From the NCBI RefSeq assembly GCF_014197135.1, contig NZ_JACIFA010000001.1, positions 186,001 to 250,000 of the forward strand: DNA of 64,000 bases, given 5' to 3'. Shown here piece after piece: positions 35,611-43,813 of this stretch (positions within the stretch are counted from its first letter, which is position 1; each line of letters opens with the position of its first letter). This stretch comes from Sphingomonas zeae. GTDB taxonomy: Bacteria; Pseudomonadota; Alphaproteobacteria; Sphingomonadales; Sphingomonadaceae. Both the position numbers and the translations under genes were made by a program. The notes below the pieces were generated by a model. That model was not told the origin of the DNA, did not search any database, and saw nothing but the letters and a program-made list of their open reading frames with translations.

Positions 35611-36645
35611 TTACAGCCGTGCGCTCTGCCAGCGCATGCCGTTTTCGGGCGACTGGACGCTGATCCAGCTATAGTCGGTCTGATCGACCCGGCGGACCCA
35701 GGGCGTGTCGCTGTCCAGCACCATGTCACCCTCGGCGGTGCGAGCGATCAGGACGGTGTGCAGCTTGGTCTGGCGGCTATAGACCACCGCGAAGCTCAGC
35801 CGTTTGCTGTCGAACCCTTGCGCGATCAGCTGATAGCGCTTTTCGATCGCCAGGTCTTCGCAATCCCCCTGCGCACCGTTGCCCAGGCCGCTGCGCGTCC
35901 AATGTTCGGCGGTGGCATAGATTTGCATGTCCGGGCGCTGGCGGACACGGCCATTGACCAGCTTGTTGACCGAATCGAGCAGCTTGTCGGCGTTCCGGTC
36001 AGGCTCGGTCGGTGCGGGGCCGCGGGCCGGTGCGGTCACGGTCACGTCGGGAGCCACGACGGTCTCGCCGACCAGCAGGGGCATCTGTTGGGTCATCACC
36101 GGCCGCACTCGCCAAGGCCGCAGCGCGGTCGCGGGCTCGGGCATGGCGGGGGAAGTGGCGATCCCGCCCGGCGTGTCCGGCATCGTCACGGTCACGAGAT
36201 TGGCGGGTATTGCAAGGGCGCCGACCGCTCCGGGACGAGGCATCGCCGGATCATCCAAGGAAATGGGCGACAGGCTCGGCACGACCGACAGGTTGGCGCC
36301 CCGCGTCACCGCACGAACCCGAAAGGAAACCGCACCGGGCTTTTCCAGGCGGGTGAGGATGTCGGGCATGACCGCCGCGATCATGTTCGTCACCGTCATG
36401 GCGAAGGCGGGCAGACCGGTGGCACCGCGTCCGTCGCGGAATGCGGGCGGCGGGCTGGGCGGCGTATCCGCCTGAACCCGGCAGAAGGTCGAGTCGGTCC
36501 GGCACATGTCCACGAAGCCCGTGGGTGGGGCCATGACGTCGCCTCGAAGAAGGAAGCGTGATCCGCTGGAATGGGCATGGGCCGGGCTCGCGGCGGCGAA
36601 AGCCACCGTGATCGCAGCAATGGTCAAGCCTGCTTGATATCGCAT
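35611..36645 (-). CDS. Transglutaminase-like cysteine peptidase (BTLCP) with long insert
   Basis: A 344-residue secreted protein: signal peptide cleaved near AHA-H at residue 24, then GDVMAPPTGFVDMCRTDSTF. The catalytic part is at residues 215-344: Cys262 in GDCEDLAIEKRYQLI, His296 in KLHTVLIART and Asp311 or Asp313 in MVLDSDTPW. This is the bacterial transglutaminase-like cysteine proteinase family, whose best-studied member LapG is periplasmic. Residues about 65-213 form a Pro/Val-rich low-complexity insert I would not expect in this family. AGGAGG sits directly upstream of the ATG. It is convergent with the secreted protein gene at 34498. Confidence 0.88.
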   Translation of the reverse strand: MRYQAGLTIAAITVAFAAASPAHAHSSGSRFLLRGDVMAPPTGFVDMCRTDSTFCRVQADTPPSPPPAFRDGRGATGLPAFAMTVTNMIAAVMPDILTRLEKPGAVSFRVRAVTRGANLSVVPSLSPISLDDPAMPRPGAVGALAIPANLVTVTMPDTPGGIATSPAMPEPATALRPWRVRPVMTQQMPLLVGETVVAPDVTVTAPARGPAPTEPDRNADKLLDSVNKLVNGRVRQRPDMQIYATAEHWTRSGLGNGAQGDCEDLAIEKRYQLIAQGFDSKRLSFAVVYSRQTKLHTVLIARTAEGDMVLDSDTPWVRRVDQTDYSWISVQSPENGMRWQSARL

Positions 36646-36735
36646 CTTTACCTCCTGTTCGGGAGGCAGGGATGCGGCACTGACGTTTACGCCAGAGTTC
36701 AGTGGAAAGGTTTAGGCGTTGTTAACCCATTTATC

Positions 36736-36749
36736 CGGGCACGTGCCCG
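36736..36749. other. 14-base perfect palindrome
   Basis: CGGGCACGTGCCCG lies 12 bases after the stop of the small membrane protein gene (minus strand) and about 90 bases upstream of the BTLCP start. It could be the stem of a terminator without a T-run, or a protein binding site. Confidence 0.4.
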
Positions 36750-36761
36750 CCCGAAGCAAAA

Positions 36762-36959
36762 TCAGCGCAGCGCGATGATGCAGACCGCGATCACGACCCA
36801 GCAGAAGGAAGCCGCCGCGCCGATCGTCACCAGATTGACCAGCGAGATCGACTTGGCCGCAACCGGCCGCCCGCGCATGGGCAAACCGCTCGCCGCGATG
36901 TCCTCATCTGCGGGATCGTAATGGTCCGTGGCGACGTCGAACTCGTGGTTGTGGATCAT
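36762..36959 (-). CDS. Small single-span membrane protein
   Basis: A 65-residue protein with an acidic N-terminus (HNHEFDVATDHYDPADEDIA), a short basic stretch GRPVAAKS and a C-terminal span VNLVTIGAAASFCWVVIAV ending IIALR. The ATG at 36959 is well supported by AAGGGA upstream; the frame stays open further but into non-coding sequence. The tail-anchored layout puts the acidic part in the cytoplasm. It is divergent from the polyprenyl sugar transferase at 37199. Unknown function. Confidence 0.72.
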   Translation of the reverse strand: MIHNHEFDVATDHYDPADEDIAASGLPMRGRPVAAKSISLVNLVTIGAAASFCWVVIAVCIIALR

Positions 36960-37198
36960 GCATCGTCCCTTCCCGAATACTGTAGGGGATGGAGCTTTAA
37001 GAACGCTTAAGATTGGGGTTAACGGCGCAGATACCAGCGCAAGGCGCAAAAATCCGGGTTTCCCGAGCCGTATTTCAGGCGTTCGATCCGGTCCTTCTTG
37101 ATCAGAAGGCAACTGCCCCGCAATGGGATTTTCGCGTCACGGCTGGTCGTGGACGCCCCGAAGCCCAGCCCGGTATATGGCGGCTCAGGGGGTGCTCG

Positions 37199-38578
37199 GT
37201 GCAGATCGTCAGCTTTTCACGAGTCGGAGAAGACGCAGAGGAGGGCGACGCCCGGAGCACGACGCGTGCTCTGCGTCTGCAATATTATGTGGCGATGCTG
37301 ATCGCCGATGCGATCGCCGTCATGCTGGCGCTGACCCTGGGCAGCCTGTTGCGCTTCGATACGCCCTTCTCGCCGGAAGCGGCGACGCTGATCCTGGGAC
37401 TGGTGCCGTTCTTCTGCTTCTTCGATCTCGCCAATATGCGACCCGATTATCTGAACGATTGGCGCCGCTCGATCGTGTCGATGCTGATCGCGCTGGGCAA
37501 GGCGGTGCTGGTCCTGCTGTTCTTCGGCTTTCTGCTCCATGCGATCGGCGACGCCTCGCGCCTGCTGGTCGGCTATGGCGTGGCGCTGGCTGTGGTCATC
37601 GCGCTCGTCCTGCGCACGCTGATCGTCACCCTGTCGTCGCGCGCGTTCCAGGGGGGGGCGGTCAATCATGTCCTGCTGATCGACGGTGTCACGATGGACA
37701 TCCCGGCGGGGCAGAGCGCGCTCCAGATCGAACGGATCGACGGCAGCGACTTCAACAACCCCTATCTGCTCGACCAATTCGCGCGGCGCTTTGCCGATGT
37801 CGATCATCTCACCGTCGCCTGCCATACCGACCGGCGGCGCGACTGGGCGATGGCGCTGAAGGGGATCGGGGTGCGCGCCGACATCATTATCCCCGAACTC
37901 GACGACCTGGGCAGCGTCGGCCATGCGATGGTCGCGGGATCGTCGACCATATTGATCTCGACCGATCCGCTCGGCCCCTATGACCGGATCGTGAAGCGCG
38001 CCGTCGACCTGGCGCTGGCGATCTCGGCCTTGGCCTTCCTGCTGCCGCTGCTGGTCATCATCGCGATCGCGGTCAAGCTGGACAGCCGGGGTCCGATCTT
38101 CTTCCGCCAGCAGCGCGTCGGTTACGGCAACCGCCTGTTCATGATGTACAAATTCCGCAGCATGAAGGTGGAAACCAGCGACGCCAAGGGCGGTCGCTCG
38201 GCGAGCCGTGACGATGACCGCATCACGCGCATCGGTCGCATCATCCGCGCGACCAGCGTCGACGAACTCCCGCAGTTGCTCAACGTCCTGCGCGGCGAAA
38301 TGAGCGTCGTCGGACCGCGCCCCCATGCGCTGGGTTCCTTGGCCGGGGACCAGCTCTTCTGGCATGTCGATGCGCGTTATCATCACCGGCACGCCTGCAA
38401 GCCCGGCCTGACCGGCCTGGCGCAGGTGCGGGGGCTTCGCGGCGCGACCCATAGCCGCGAGGATCTGGTCAGCCGTCTTCAGGCCGATCTGGAATATCTT
38501 AACAACTGGAGCCTGTGGCGCGACATCATGATCCTGCTGTCCACGGTCAGGGTCATCGTTCATCGCAATGCGTATTGA
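37199..38578 (+). CDS. Polyprenyl-phosphate sugar-1-phosphate transferase (exopolysaccharide initiation)
   Basis: A 459-residue initiating enzyme that loads the first sugar-1-phosphate onto undecaprenyl phosphate. The N-terminus has four or five spans, and a cytoplasmic linker domain follows. The C-terminal bacterial sugar transferase domain starts at [14 protein letters not shown] and contains [46 protein letters not shown] and [15 protein letters not shown]. It resembles the SpsB/GelB/PssZ glucosyltransferases of sphingan producers; glucose specificity is inference. The GTG at 37199 has GGGGG 8 bases upstream. Confidence 0.93.
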   Translation: MQIVSFSRVGEDAEEGDARSTTRALRLQYYVAMLIADAIAVMLALTLGSLLRFDTPFSPEAATLILGLVPFFCFFDLANMRPDYLNDWRRSIVSMLIALGKAVLVLLFFGFLLHAIGDASRLLVGYGVALAVVIALVLRTLIVTLSSRAFQGGAVNHVLLIDGVTMDIPAGQSALQIERIDGSDFNNPYLLDQFARRFADVDHLTVACHTDRRRDWAMALKGIGVRADIIIPELDDLGSVGHAMVAGSSTILISTDPLGPYDRIVKRAVDLALAISALAFLLPLLVIIAIAVKLDSRGPIFFRQQRVGYGNRLFMMYKFRSMKVETSDAKGGRSASRDDDRITRIGRIIRATSVDELPQLLNVLRGEMSVVGPRPHALGSLAGDQLFWHVDARYHHRHACKPGLTGLAQVRGLRGATHSREDLVSRLQADLEYLNNWSLWRDIMILLSTVRVIVHRNAY

Positions 38579-39860
38579 CGGTTCGGTCCGTCCCCACCCG
38601 CTGCGTCTGTTGTGGGAGGATCGGCGCGGCGACATGCTGCTGGCCTTTGGTGCGCTGCTATGCGTGATGGTCGCCGGACTGGCGTGGCTGGGCTGGTCAC
38701 CCTGGCAGGCGGACGGCTATCACCGTACGCGTATGGCCACCGATCCGGCAGGCTATGCCGCCCGCGTCGCGCGGGAGGTCAATGCACTGCCCATCGTGAC
38801 CGGCATCCCGACGGTAGCGCCGGTCACCAATCTCCAGCTGCCGCCCGATATCGCGCGGCGCATCAACGCGCTGACCCCCTTCGCACGCGGTGCCAACCCG
38901 CCCGCGCATCCCTTTTCGCTGGGTGAGGGCCTGGCCGATCGCCAGGCGGCCGAGGCATGCCTGGCGGCCGCCGTCTATTATGAGGCGGGCAGCGATCCGA
39001 TGGGACAGGCGGCGGTGGCGCAGGTCGTGCTCAACCGCGTCCGTCACCCCGCTTTCCCCAAGACCGTCTGCGGCGTCGTGACGCAAGGGGCGGAGCGCAG
39101 CACGGGTTGCCAGTTCAGCTTCATGTGCGACGGATCGCTGCACCGCCGGACCCCGTCGCCCTCCGCGCTGATCCTGGCGCAGTCGACCGCGCGCTGGGCG
39201 CTGGGCGGCGGCGTGTTCCGTGCGGTCGGCAGCGCGACCCATTATCATGCGGACTATGTCGTGCCCCGCTGGAGCGGCGCGATGGACAAGGTGCTGGCCT
39301 TCCACACCCATCTCTTCTTCCGCTGGCGCGGGCCGGCGGGGGCGGCGAGCCTGTTGCGCGGCGTGGCGCAGCCGGGCGAGCGTCCCGGTGCGCTGGCGGC
39401 CTTCCTGTCTACCCGCCAGGTCGGCGAAGGAGCGGGCGGGGCGACGACCGATCCCGCTGCCACCGCCAATGTTCCGGCGACCGGCGGTGGCGATCCGGCC
39501 GCCGCCGCCGCCGTTGCGCCCGGCGGCGTGCTGCGCTCGGACGAATGGCGCGGCATCTATTATCTGGTGCTCAGCCCCGATGATTATCCCGGCAGCTATG
39601 CGATCAAGGCGCTGCAAGCCTGTGGCAAGCGGCCCAATTGCCTGGTCTATGGCTGGGATTCGGCGCGGCGCGTGCCGCTGGCGGTGACCGAGGCGCGCCC
39701 GGCAGGGGTGGTCTTCATGTGGTCGCGGCATGGCAACGAGCAGAGAGCGATGTGGGATTGCGGTCGAACTCCGCGCGACAAGCTCGAACAATGCCTGCCC
39801 GGTACGACACCCCGTCCCGCCGCACCGGCGGCCCCCTCGCAGAGCGCTGATCGGGGCTGA
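38568..39860 (+). CDS. SleB-type cell wall hydrolase with membrane anchor
   Basis: A 430-residue protein: one N-terminal span (MLLAFGALLCVMVAGLAWLG), a linker, and a Hydrolase_2 (SleB) domain at about residues 128-240. The domain carries ACLAAAVYYEAGSDPMGQAA, VVLNRVRHPAFPKTVCGVV, CQFSFMCDGS and ATHYHADYVVPRWS. Family members are lytic transglycosylase-like peptidoglycan hydrolases. The C-terminal 180 residues are Ala/Gly/Pro-rich with a small conserved-looking piece (GIYYLVLSPDDYPGSYAIKA). The ATG overlaps the sugar transferase stop by 11 bases. It may open the wall for polysaccharide or envelope assembly (inference). Confidence 0.88.
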   Translation: MRIDGSVRPHPLRLLWEDRRGDMLLAFGALLCVMVAGLAWLGWSPWQADGYHRTRMATDPAGYAARVAREVNALPIVTGIPTVAPVTNLQLPPDIARRINALTPFARGANPPAHPFSLGEGLADRQAAEACLAAAVYYEAGSDPMGQAAVAQVVLNRVRHPAFPKTVCGVVTQGAERSTGCQFSFMCDGSLHRRTPSPSALILAQSTARWALGGGVFRAVGSATHYHADYVVPRWSGAMDKVLAFHTHLFFRWRGPAGAASLLRGVAQPGERPGALAAFLSTRQVGEGAGGATTDPAATANVPATGGGDPAAAAAVAPGGVLRSDEWRGIYYLVLSPDDYPGSYAIKALQACGKRPNCLVYGWDSARRVPLAVTEARPAGVVFMWSRHGNEQRAMWDCGRTPRDKLEQCLPGTTPRPAAPAAPSQSADRG

Positions 39861-39932
39861 CGAAAATTTCGCTGTCCTACAGGCAGTGAAACGGAACATA
39901 GAGTGAACTTCCGGTCATAGGGAGGGTCGAGA

Positions 39933-40397
39933 ATGAAGGGGATCATGCGAGGCGGCATCGCCGTGCTGGGCGGGGCGATGGCCATGGTGTCGCCGCCAGC
40001 GACGGCGCAGCAGGTGCAGGCACCGGCGGGCTATGCGCCGCTGACCGCGCCGTGTGTCGTCCAGGGGGACGGGCGCTGCATGGCGATCTCGGGGGATGCG
40101 CCGATGCCGGTGGCGTCCAAGGCCGAACGGCTGGTTCTGGCCAGCAACAACGTCGCCGCGGCGCCTGCGGCTGCGCTGGGCGGCCTCTATATCCTCAACC
40201 AGACGTGCAGCGGTTATGGCAGTGTCGTCCTGCGCTATCTGGCGGCAGACGGCAGCACGATGCTGCCGCTGGTCAGCCGCTCGGCGGGGGACGCGGGGGG
40301 CGGAACCAGCCTGTATCTCGGAGCGGGGACGGTGGTCGACGTTCAGCTGTCGGGCACGACCGGCTGCGGCGTTCAGCTCGCACGGGTGCCCGCATGA
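39933..40397 (+). CDS. Small secreted protein of unknown function
   Basis: A 154-residue exported protein with signal peptide MKGIMRGGIAVLGGAMAM and cleavage near ATAQQ, then a beta-rich domain with two Cys pairs (APCVVQGDGRCM and NQTCSGYGS...TGCGVQL). I do not recognise the family. Its stop overlaps the start of the deacetylase-fold gene (ATGA), so the two products are made together and may act on the same glycan. Confidence 0.78.
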   Translation: MKGIMRGGIAVLGGAMAMVSPPATAQQVQAPAGYAPLTAPCVVQGDGRCMAISGDAPMPVASKAERLVLASNNVAAAPAAALGGLYILNQTCSGYGSVVLRYLAADGSTMLPLVSRSAGDAGGGTSLYLGAGTVVDVQLSGTTGCGVQLARVPA

Positions 40398-41812
40398 TGC
40401 GGCGGCTGTTCCTCGCCTGTTTGGCGGCAGCAGTCTTGCCGCCGGCCGCCTCGCCCGCGACCGGGCAGGCGCTGACCGGTGGCCCGGGCGTGTCGCCCGC
40501 CACCGTCCTGCCCAGCCCGGATTGGGCGCAGCAGCCCGCCGATGGCGACAAGGCACCGCTGGTCGGCGGGCGGATCCACGAGCGCTATCGGATCGCTACG
40601 CCGATGGCGGTGCTGGCGTCGCTGGACCAGACGACGCGGCTGATCTCCGCCCCGCCCGAGGCGAGCGATGTGGTGAGCGACCCGCTTTATGGCGATACGC
40701 GGCTGACGCTGAGCATGGCGTCGACCAATGCGCGGCAGCTGCGTCCGCTGGCGGCGATGGCGACGCCGGTCAATGCGACGGGGCAGCTGATCCGCTTCTG
40801 GACGAAGCCGATCGCCAATGTCGAACCCAGGCTGGGCGCGTACAAGATTCGCCTCTATTCCGAAGGCTCGCCCGGGTCGCCCGGCGGCAATTACCTGGAG
40901 TTCAATGCCGCCGCGCTGATCCGAGAGGGGCAGAAGGGCGGCGAGCAGCGCTGGGGCAGCTTCACCGTGCCGGTCAGCGCCTTCACGGCGGTCGGCTCCG
41001 GGGCCAATGTCGCAGCGGTCAGCTGGGCGCTGGTCGAGGTGCAGGCCAACAGCGCCTCGCCGATGACGATCGCGGTCGGCAATGTCGAAATCGTCGCCAA
41101 CGCCCTGACCAAGGCGAAGATGATCATCGGCTTCGACGATCAGTTCCCCGCCACCATCGCCTATGCCTCGCGCGCGATGGCACGCTATGGTTTTCGCGGC
41201 GTGCTGTATCTGTCGCCGGCCATCGATACCGGCAAGGCGGGCAAGCTGGCATCCGCCACGATCAAAAACCTGCACGACAATCTGGGGTGGCAGATCGCCA
41301 GCCAGGCCTGGTCGACCGAAGCGGCGACGGGGGCGGGCGGCATCGACATGATGACCGCCGATCAGCGTACCGCAGAAATGGCCAAGCTGCGCAACTGGCA
41401 GAATGCGCTGGGGGTGACCGGCGGCGGGCATGGCAGCTATTTCAGCAATGTGGGGGTCGGCGACATGATCGCATACCCCATGTTCCGCCAGCATTTCCGG
41501 TCGATGCGCGCTTATTATTTCGGTGAGTTCGCGCAAGTCGAGACCTATCCCTGGGGCGACCCGATGCGCATCCGCGCGATGGGGGCGGGGGAGTTCCAAT
41601 GGGGTAACAATCCCTCCATCTATTCGACCTACTGGAAGAACCATGTCGATCGGGCGATTGCGCAAAAGGGTGTGGGATTCCTGGTCTTTCACGACGGCCT
41701 GGCGGGATCGATGTCGAACTGGCAACCGGCCTTCGACCAGTTGATGGCCTATCTCGATGCCAATCGAGCGAGTATCGACGTCGTCACGGTCGAGGATCTG
41801 GAAAACCCGTAA
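40394..41812 (+). CDS. Secreted polysaccharide-deacetylase-fold protein, metal site degenerate
   Basis: A 472-residue exported protein (signal peptide ending near ATGQA). Residues about 60-235 form a beta-rich region. Residues about 240-470 look like a NodB/CE4 domain: MIIGFDDQFPATIAYAS (Asp-Asp motif), then GWQIASQAWSTEAATG where the H-x3-H metal motif should be, and a closing GVGFLVFHDGLAGS. The two histidines are replaced by Gln and Thr, so a classical Zn-dependent deacetylase activity is doubtful. It may bind glycan or use another mechanism. It is coupled to the secreted protein upstream. Confidence 0.8.
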   Translation: MMRRLFLACLAAAVLPPAASPATGQALTGGPGVSPATVLPSPDWAQQPADGDKAPLVGGRIHERYRIATPMAVLASLDQTTRLISAPPEASDVVSDPLYGDTRLTLSMASTNARQLRPLAAMATPVNATGQLIRFWTKPIANVEPRLGAYKIRLYSEGSPGSPGGNYLEFNAAALIREGQKGGEQRWGSFTVPVSAFTAVGSGANVAAVSWALVEVQANSASPMTIAVGNVEIVANALTKAKMIIGFDDQFPATIAYASRAMARYGFRGVLYLSPAIDTGKAGKLASATIKNLHDNLGWQIASQAWSTEAATGAGGIDMMTADQRTAEMAKLRNWQNALGVTGGGHGSYFSNVGVGDMIAYPMFRQHFRSMRAYYFGEFAQVETYPWGDPMRIRAMGAGEFQWGNNPSIYSTYWKNHVDRAIAQKGVGFLVFHDGLAGSMSNWQPAFDQLMAYLDANRASIDVVTVEDLENP

Positions 41813-41837
41813 TAGGCGATCCGCGGGTCGGGGGCAA

Positions 41838-43223
41838 ATGAGAAGAAAGGTGGAGGGGATGATTGCAGCGGACAGGAAGGTCAGCCTTGCCGCGTCGCTG
41901 CTGACCGCCTTGCTGTTCGGCGAAGTGGCGGCGATCGGCGTCGATGGGCCGCTATTGGCGACGATCGCGGCGATGGCCGAACTGCTTGTCGGTGCAGGCG
42001 TCCTGCTGGTGCTCCGCCCGAGCATCACCTTTTGGCGCACCTTTGCCTTGCCGCTGGTGGTGGCGGTCCTGGCCTGGGCCTGGATCGCCAGCCCGACCTG
42101 GTTCGCGGTCGATCCCTTCGGGCGGCAGTGGAGCGCCCCCGACATGCTGCCCCAGGCCAGCGCCCGGTTTCTGGGTGGCATCGCGGTGCTGACGTCGGCG
42201 GCCGCGATCGGCTGGCGTCGGGGTGGCGTCCGCCTGACGATCGATCGCTGGATGCTCTGGGGACTGATCGATATCGCGCTGGCGCTGGCGCTGCGCCACT
42301 ATAATTCTGACGCGGTCTGGGGGCTCGACAAGGGCGATCTGCGCGACCGCTTCACGGGCACGTTTCTGAACGCCAATGCGGCGGGCTGTTATTTCGCGGT
42401 GCTCGCGGTGCTGGCGCTGGGGCGGGGGCTCGCGCTGGCGTTCGATCGCTCGACCCCCAGCACCTTCTTGATTCAGGTGGCCACACCGATCGCCTTTCTG
42501 GGCGGGATCGGCGCGTGTGCGATTACCGGATCGCGCACCGCGCTGCTTGCGCTGGTCATCGCGATCATCCTGATGGGCGCGCAGTTCGGGCCGCAATGGA
42601 TGCGCCAACAGCGTGGGAATATCCGCGCGCTGGCGATCGGGGCTGGCGCGATCGGCCTGTTGCTGGTGTTCGTCCTGCTCGGCGATGCGACCCTCGAACG
42701 GATCAGCCTGTTGGGCGAGGACTGGACCGGGCGGACCGATATGTGGAGCCTTTATGGGCGGCTCGCGGGGCAGGCGCCGCTCGGCTATGGACCCGGCGGT
42801 TTCGACGATGCCGCGCTGCACGGCTTCGCCTCCATCCATGAGGCGCATGTCGCCTGGTATGTCCATGCGCCGCACAATATCGTGCTGTCGCTGCTGATGA
42901 CCGGCGGCTATCCCTATCTGGTGCTCATGGTCGCACTTGCCGGGGCGTTGCTCTTTCCCTTTTTCCGCCGCGCACATCGTCTGCGCGAGCCCGCCGTGGT
43001 CGCGGCCGTCGTGGCGCTGGGGCTGATCCTGATCTGCGCCAGCACCGATATCGCGCTCGACATGCCCGCCATCGCGGCGATCGCGGCGATGCTGGCCGGG
43101 CTGGTCTGGGGGCGCGCCTCCCGCTTCGTGGCGGGGGCGCTGTCGATTCAGGAGGAAGAGGAGGAGAGGCGGCTTCTCACCAACGGTTCGGCAGGCGAAC
43201 CGGCAACCAGTCCCAGCGCATAG
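41838..43223 (+). CDS. O-antigen ligase/polymerase family membrane protein (Wzy/WaaL-like), second copy
   Basis: A protein of about 461 residues with roughly eleven hydrophobic spans. The Wzy_C region has RFTGTFLNANAAGCYFAVLA, CAITGSRTALLALVIAIILM, a periplasmic loop (TGRTDMWSLYGRLAGQAPLG, YGPGGFDDAA) and VHAPHNIVLSLLMTGGYPYL. The sequence differs strongly from the family member at 28371. The start may be ATG 41838 (GGGGG close by) or ATG 41859. Its last 25 codons overlap the convergent gene at 43148-43813 by 76 bases, and its tail IQEEEEERRLLTNG is low complexity. Confidence 0.85.
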   Translation: MRRKVEGMIAADRKVSLAASLLTALLFGEVAAIGVDGPLLATIAAMAELLVGAGVLLVLRPSITFWRTFALPLVVAVLAWAWIASPTWFAVDPFGRQWSAPDMLPQASARFLGGIAVLTSAAAIGWRRGGVRLTIDRWMLWGLIDIALALALRHYNSDAVWGLDKGDLRDRFTGTFLNANAAGCYFAVLAVLALGRGLALAFDRSTPSTFLIQVATPIAFLGGIGACAITGSRTALLALVIAIILMGAQFGPQWMRQQRGNIRALAIGAGAIGLLLVFVLLGDATLERISLLGEDWTGRTDMWSLYGRLAGQAPLGYGPGGFDDAALHGFASIHEAHVAWYVHAPHNIVLSLLMTGGYPYLVLMVALAGALLFPFFRRAHRLREPAVVAAVVALGLILICASTDIALDMPAIAAIAAMLAGLVWGRASRFVAGALSIQEEEEERRLLTNGSAGEPATSPSA

Positions 43224-43813
43224 GCATAGGTCCGGCCCGACGCTTCGGCGAGCCAGGCGGTTTCCGACACCAGCCTGTCCTGGGTCTGCGCATCCAGCCG
43301 GGGCCAGACCGCGACGCCGAACCGGATCCGCCACGGTGCGCTGTCTCGTAGAAAGGGCGCAGCGCGGTAGCTGGCGGCCAGTGCGGCGATCGCTTGCGGC
43401 GATTCGGGACCATGGTCGAGCAACTCGACATAGGCCCGCGCGACTTCCGCCTCGCCCCAGATGGGCCGTGTGGCCAGTGCCTGGGCGACGTCGCGCCGCG
43501 CCTCGACGAGCAGGACGCGGGCATGGGCCGGATCGCTTGACGCTTCGCGGGCGCGCATGACGCCGCGGAGCAATGCCGCGCGGGCGGGCAGGGGCTCGGT
43601 CCGCGACGTCGAAGGATCGAGCACGCGCAGATCGTCCGAGGTCGCCAGGCCCGCCGCCTGACGGATCGAGGCGTCGCGCATCCGCACGACGCGGCTCTCG
43701 TCGCGTACAACCGAAATGGTGAAGATCAGTGCACCGCCCAGCGCCGCCAACGCCAGCGCGTTGACGGCTCGGGCGGCGGCCGAAGTCCGCTTACTCGGCG
43801 CGGTAATAGGCAT
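43148..43813 (-). CDS. Single-span helical protein in the polysaccharide export operon
   Basis: A 221-residue protein with an N-terminal span (VNALALAALGGALIFTISVV) and an Ala/Arg-rich helical periplasmic region that looks TPR-like (RAALLRGVMRAREASSDPAH, EAEVARAYVELLDHGPESPQ). It ends in a run of Ser. I cannot assign a family. The ATG at 43813 overlaps the Wzc-like kinase stop by 23 bases, so it is the last gene of the export operon. Its 3' end overlaps the convergent polymerase gene. Confidence 0.75.
   Translation of the reverse strand: MPITAPSKRTSAAARAVNALALAALGGALIFTISVVRDESRVVRMRDASIRQAAGLATSDDLRVLDPSTSRTEPLPARAALLRGVMRAREASSDPAHARVLLVEARRDVAQALATRPIWGEAEVARAYVELLDHGPESPQAIAALAASYRAAPFLRDSAPWRIRFGVAVWPRLDAQTQDRLVSETAWLAEASGRTYAYALGLVAGSPAEPLVRSRLSSSSS

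Noticed and set aside
39880..39932. EcfG promoter (ACGGAAC) upstream of the secreted protein at 39933
   Set aside because: GGAAC is present, but 16-17 bases later there is TCAT/ATAG instead of CGTT.
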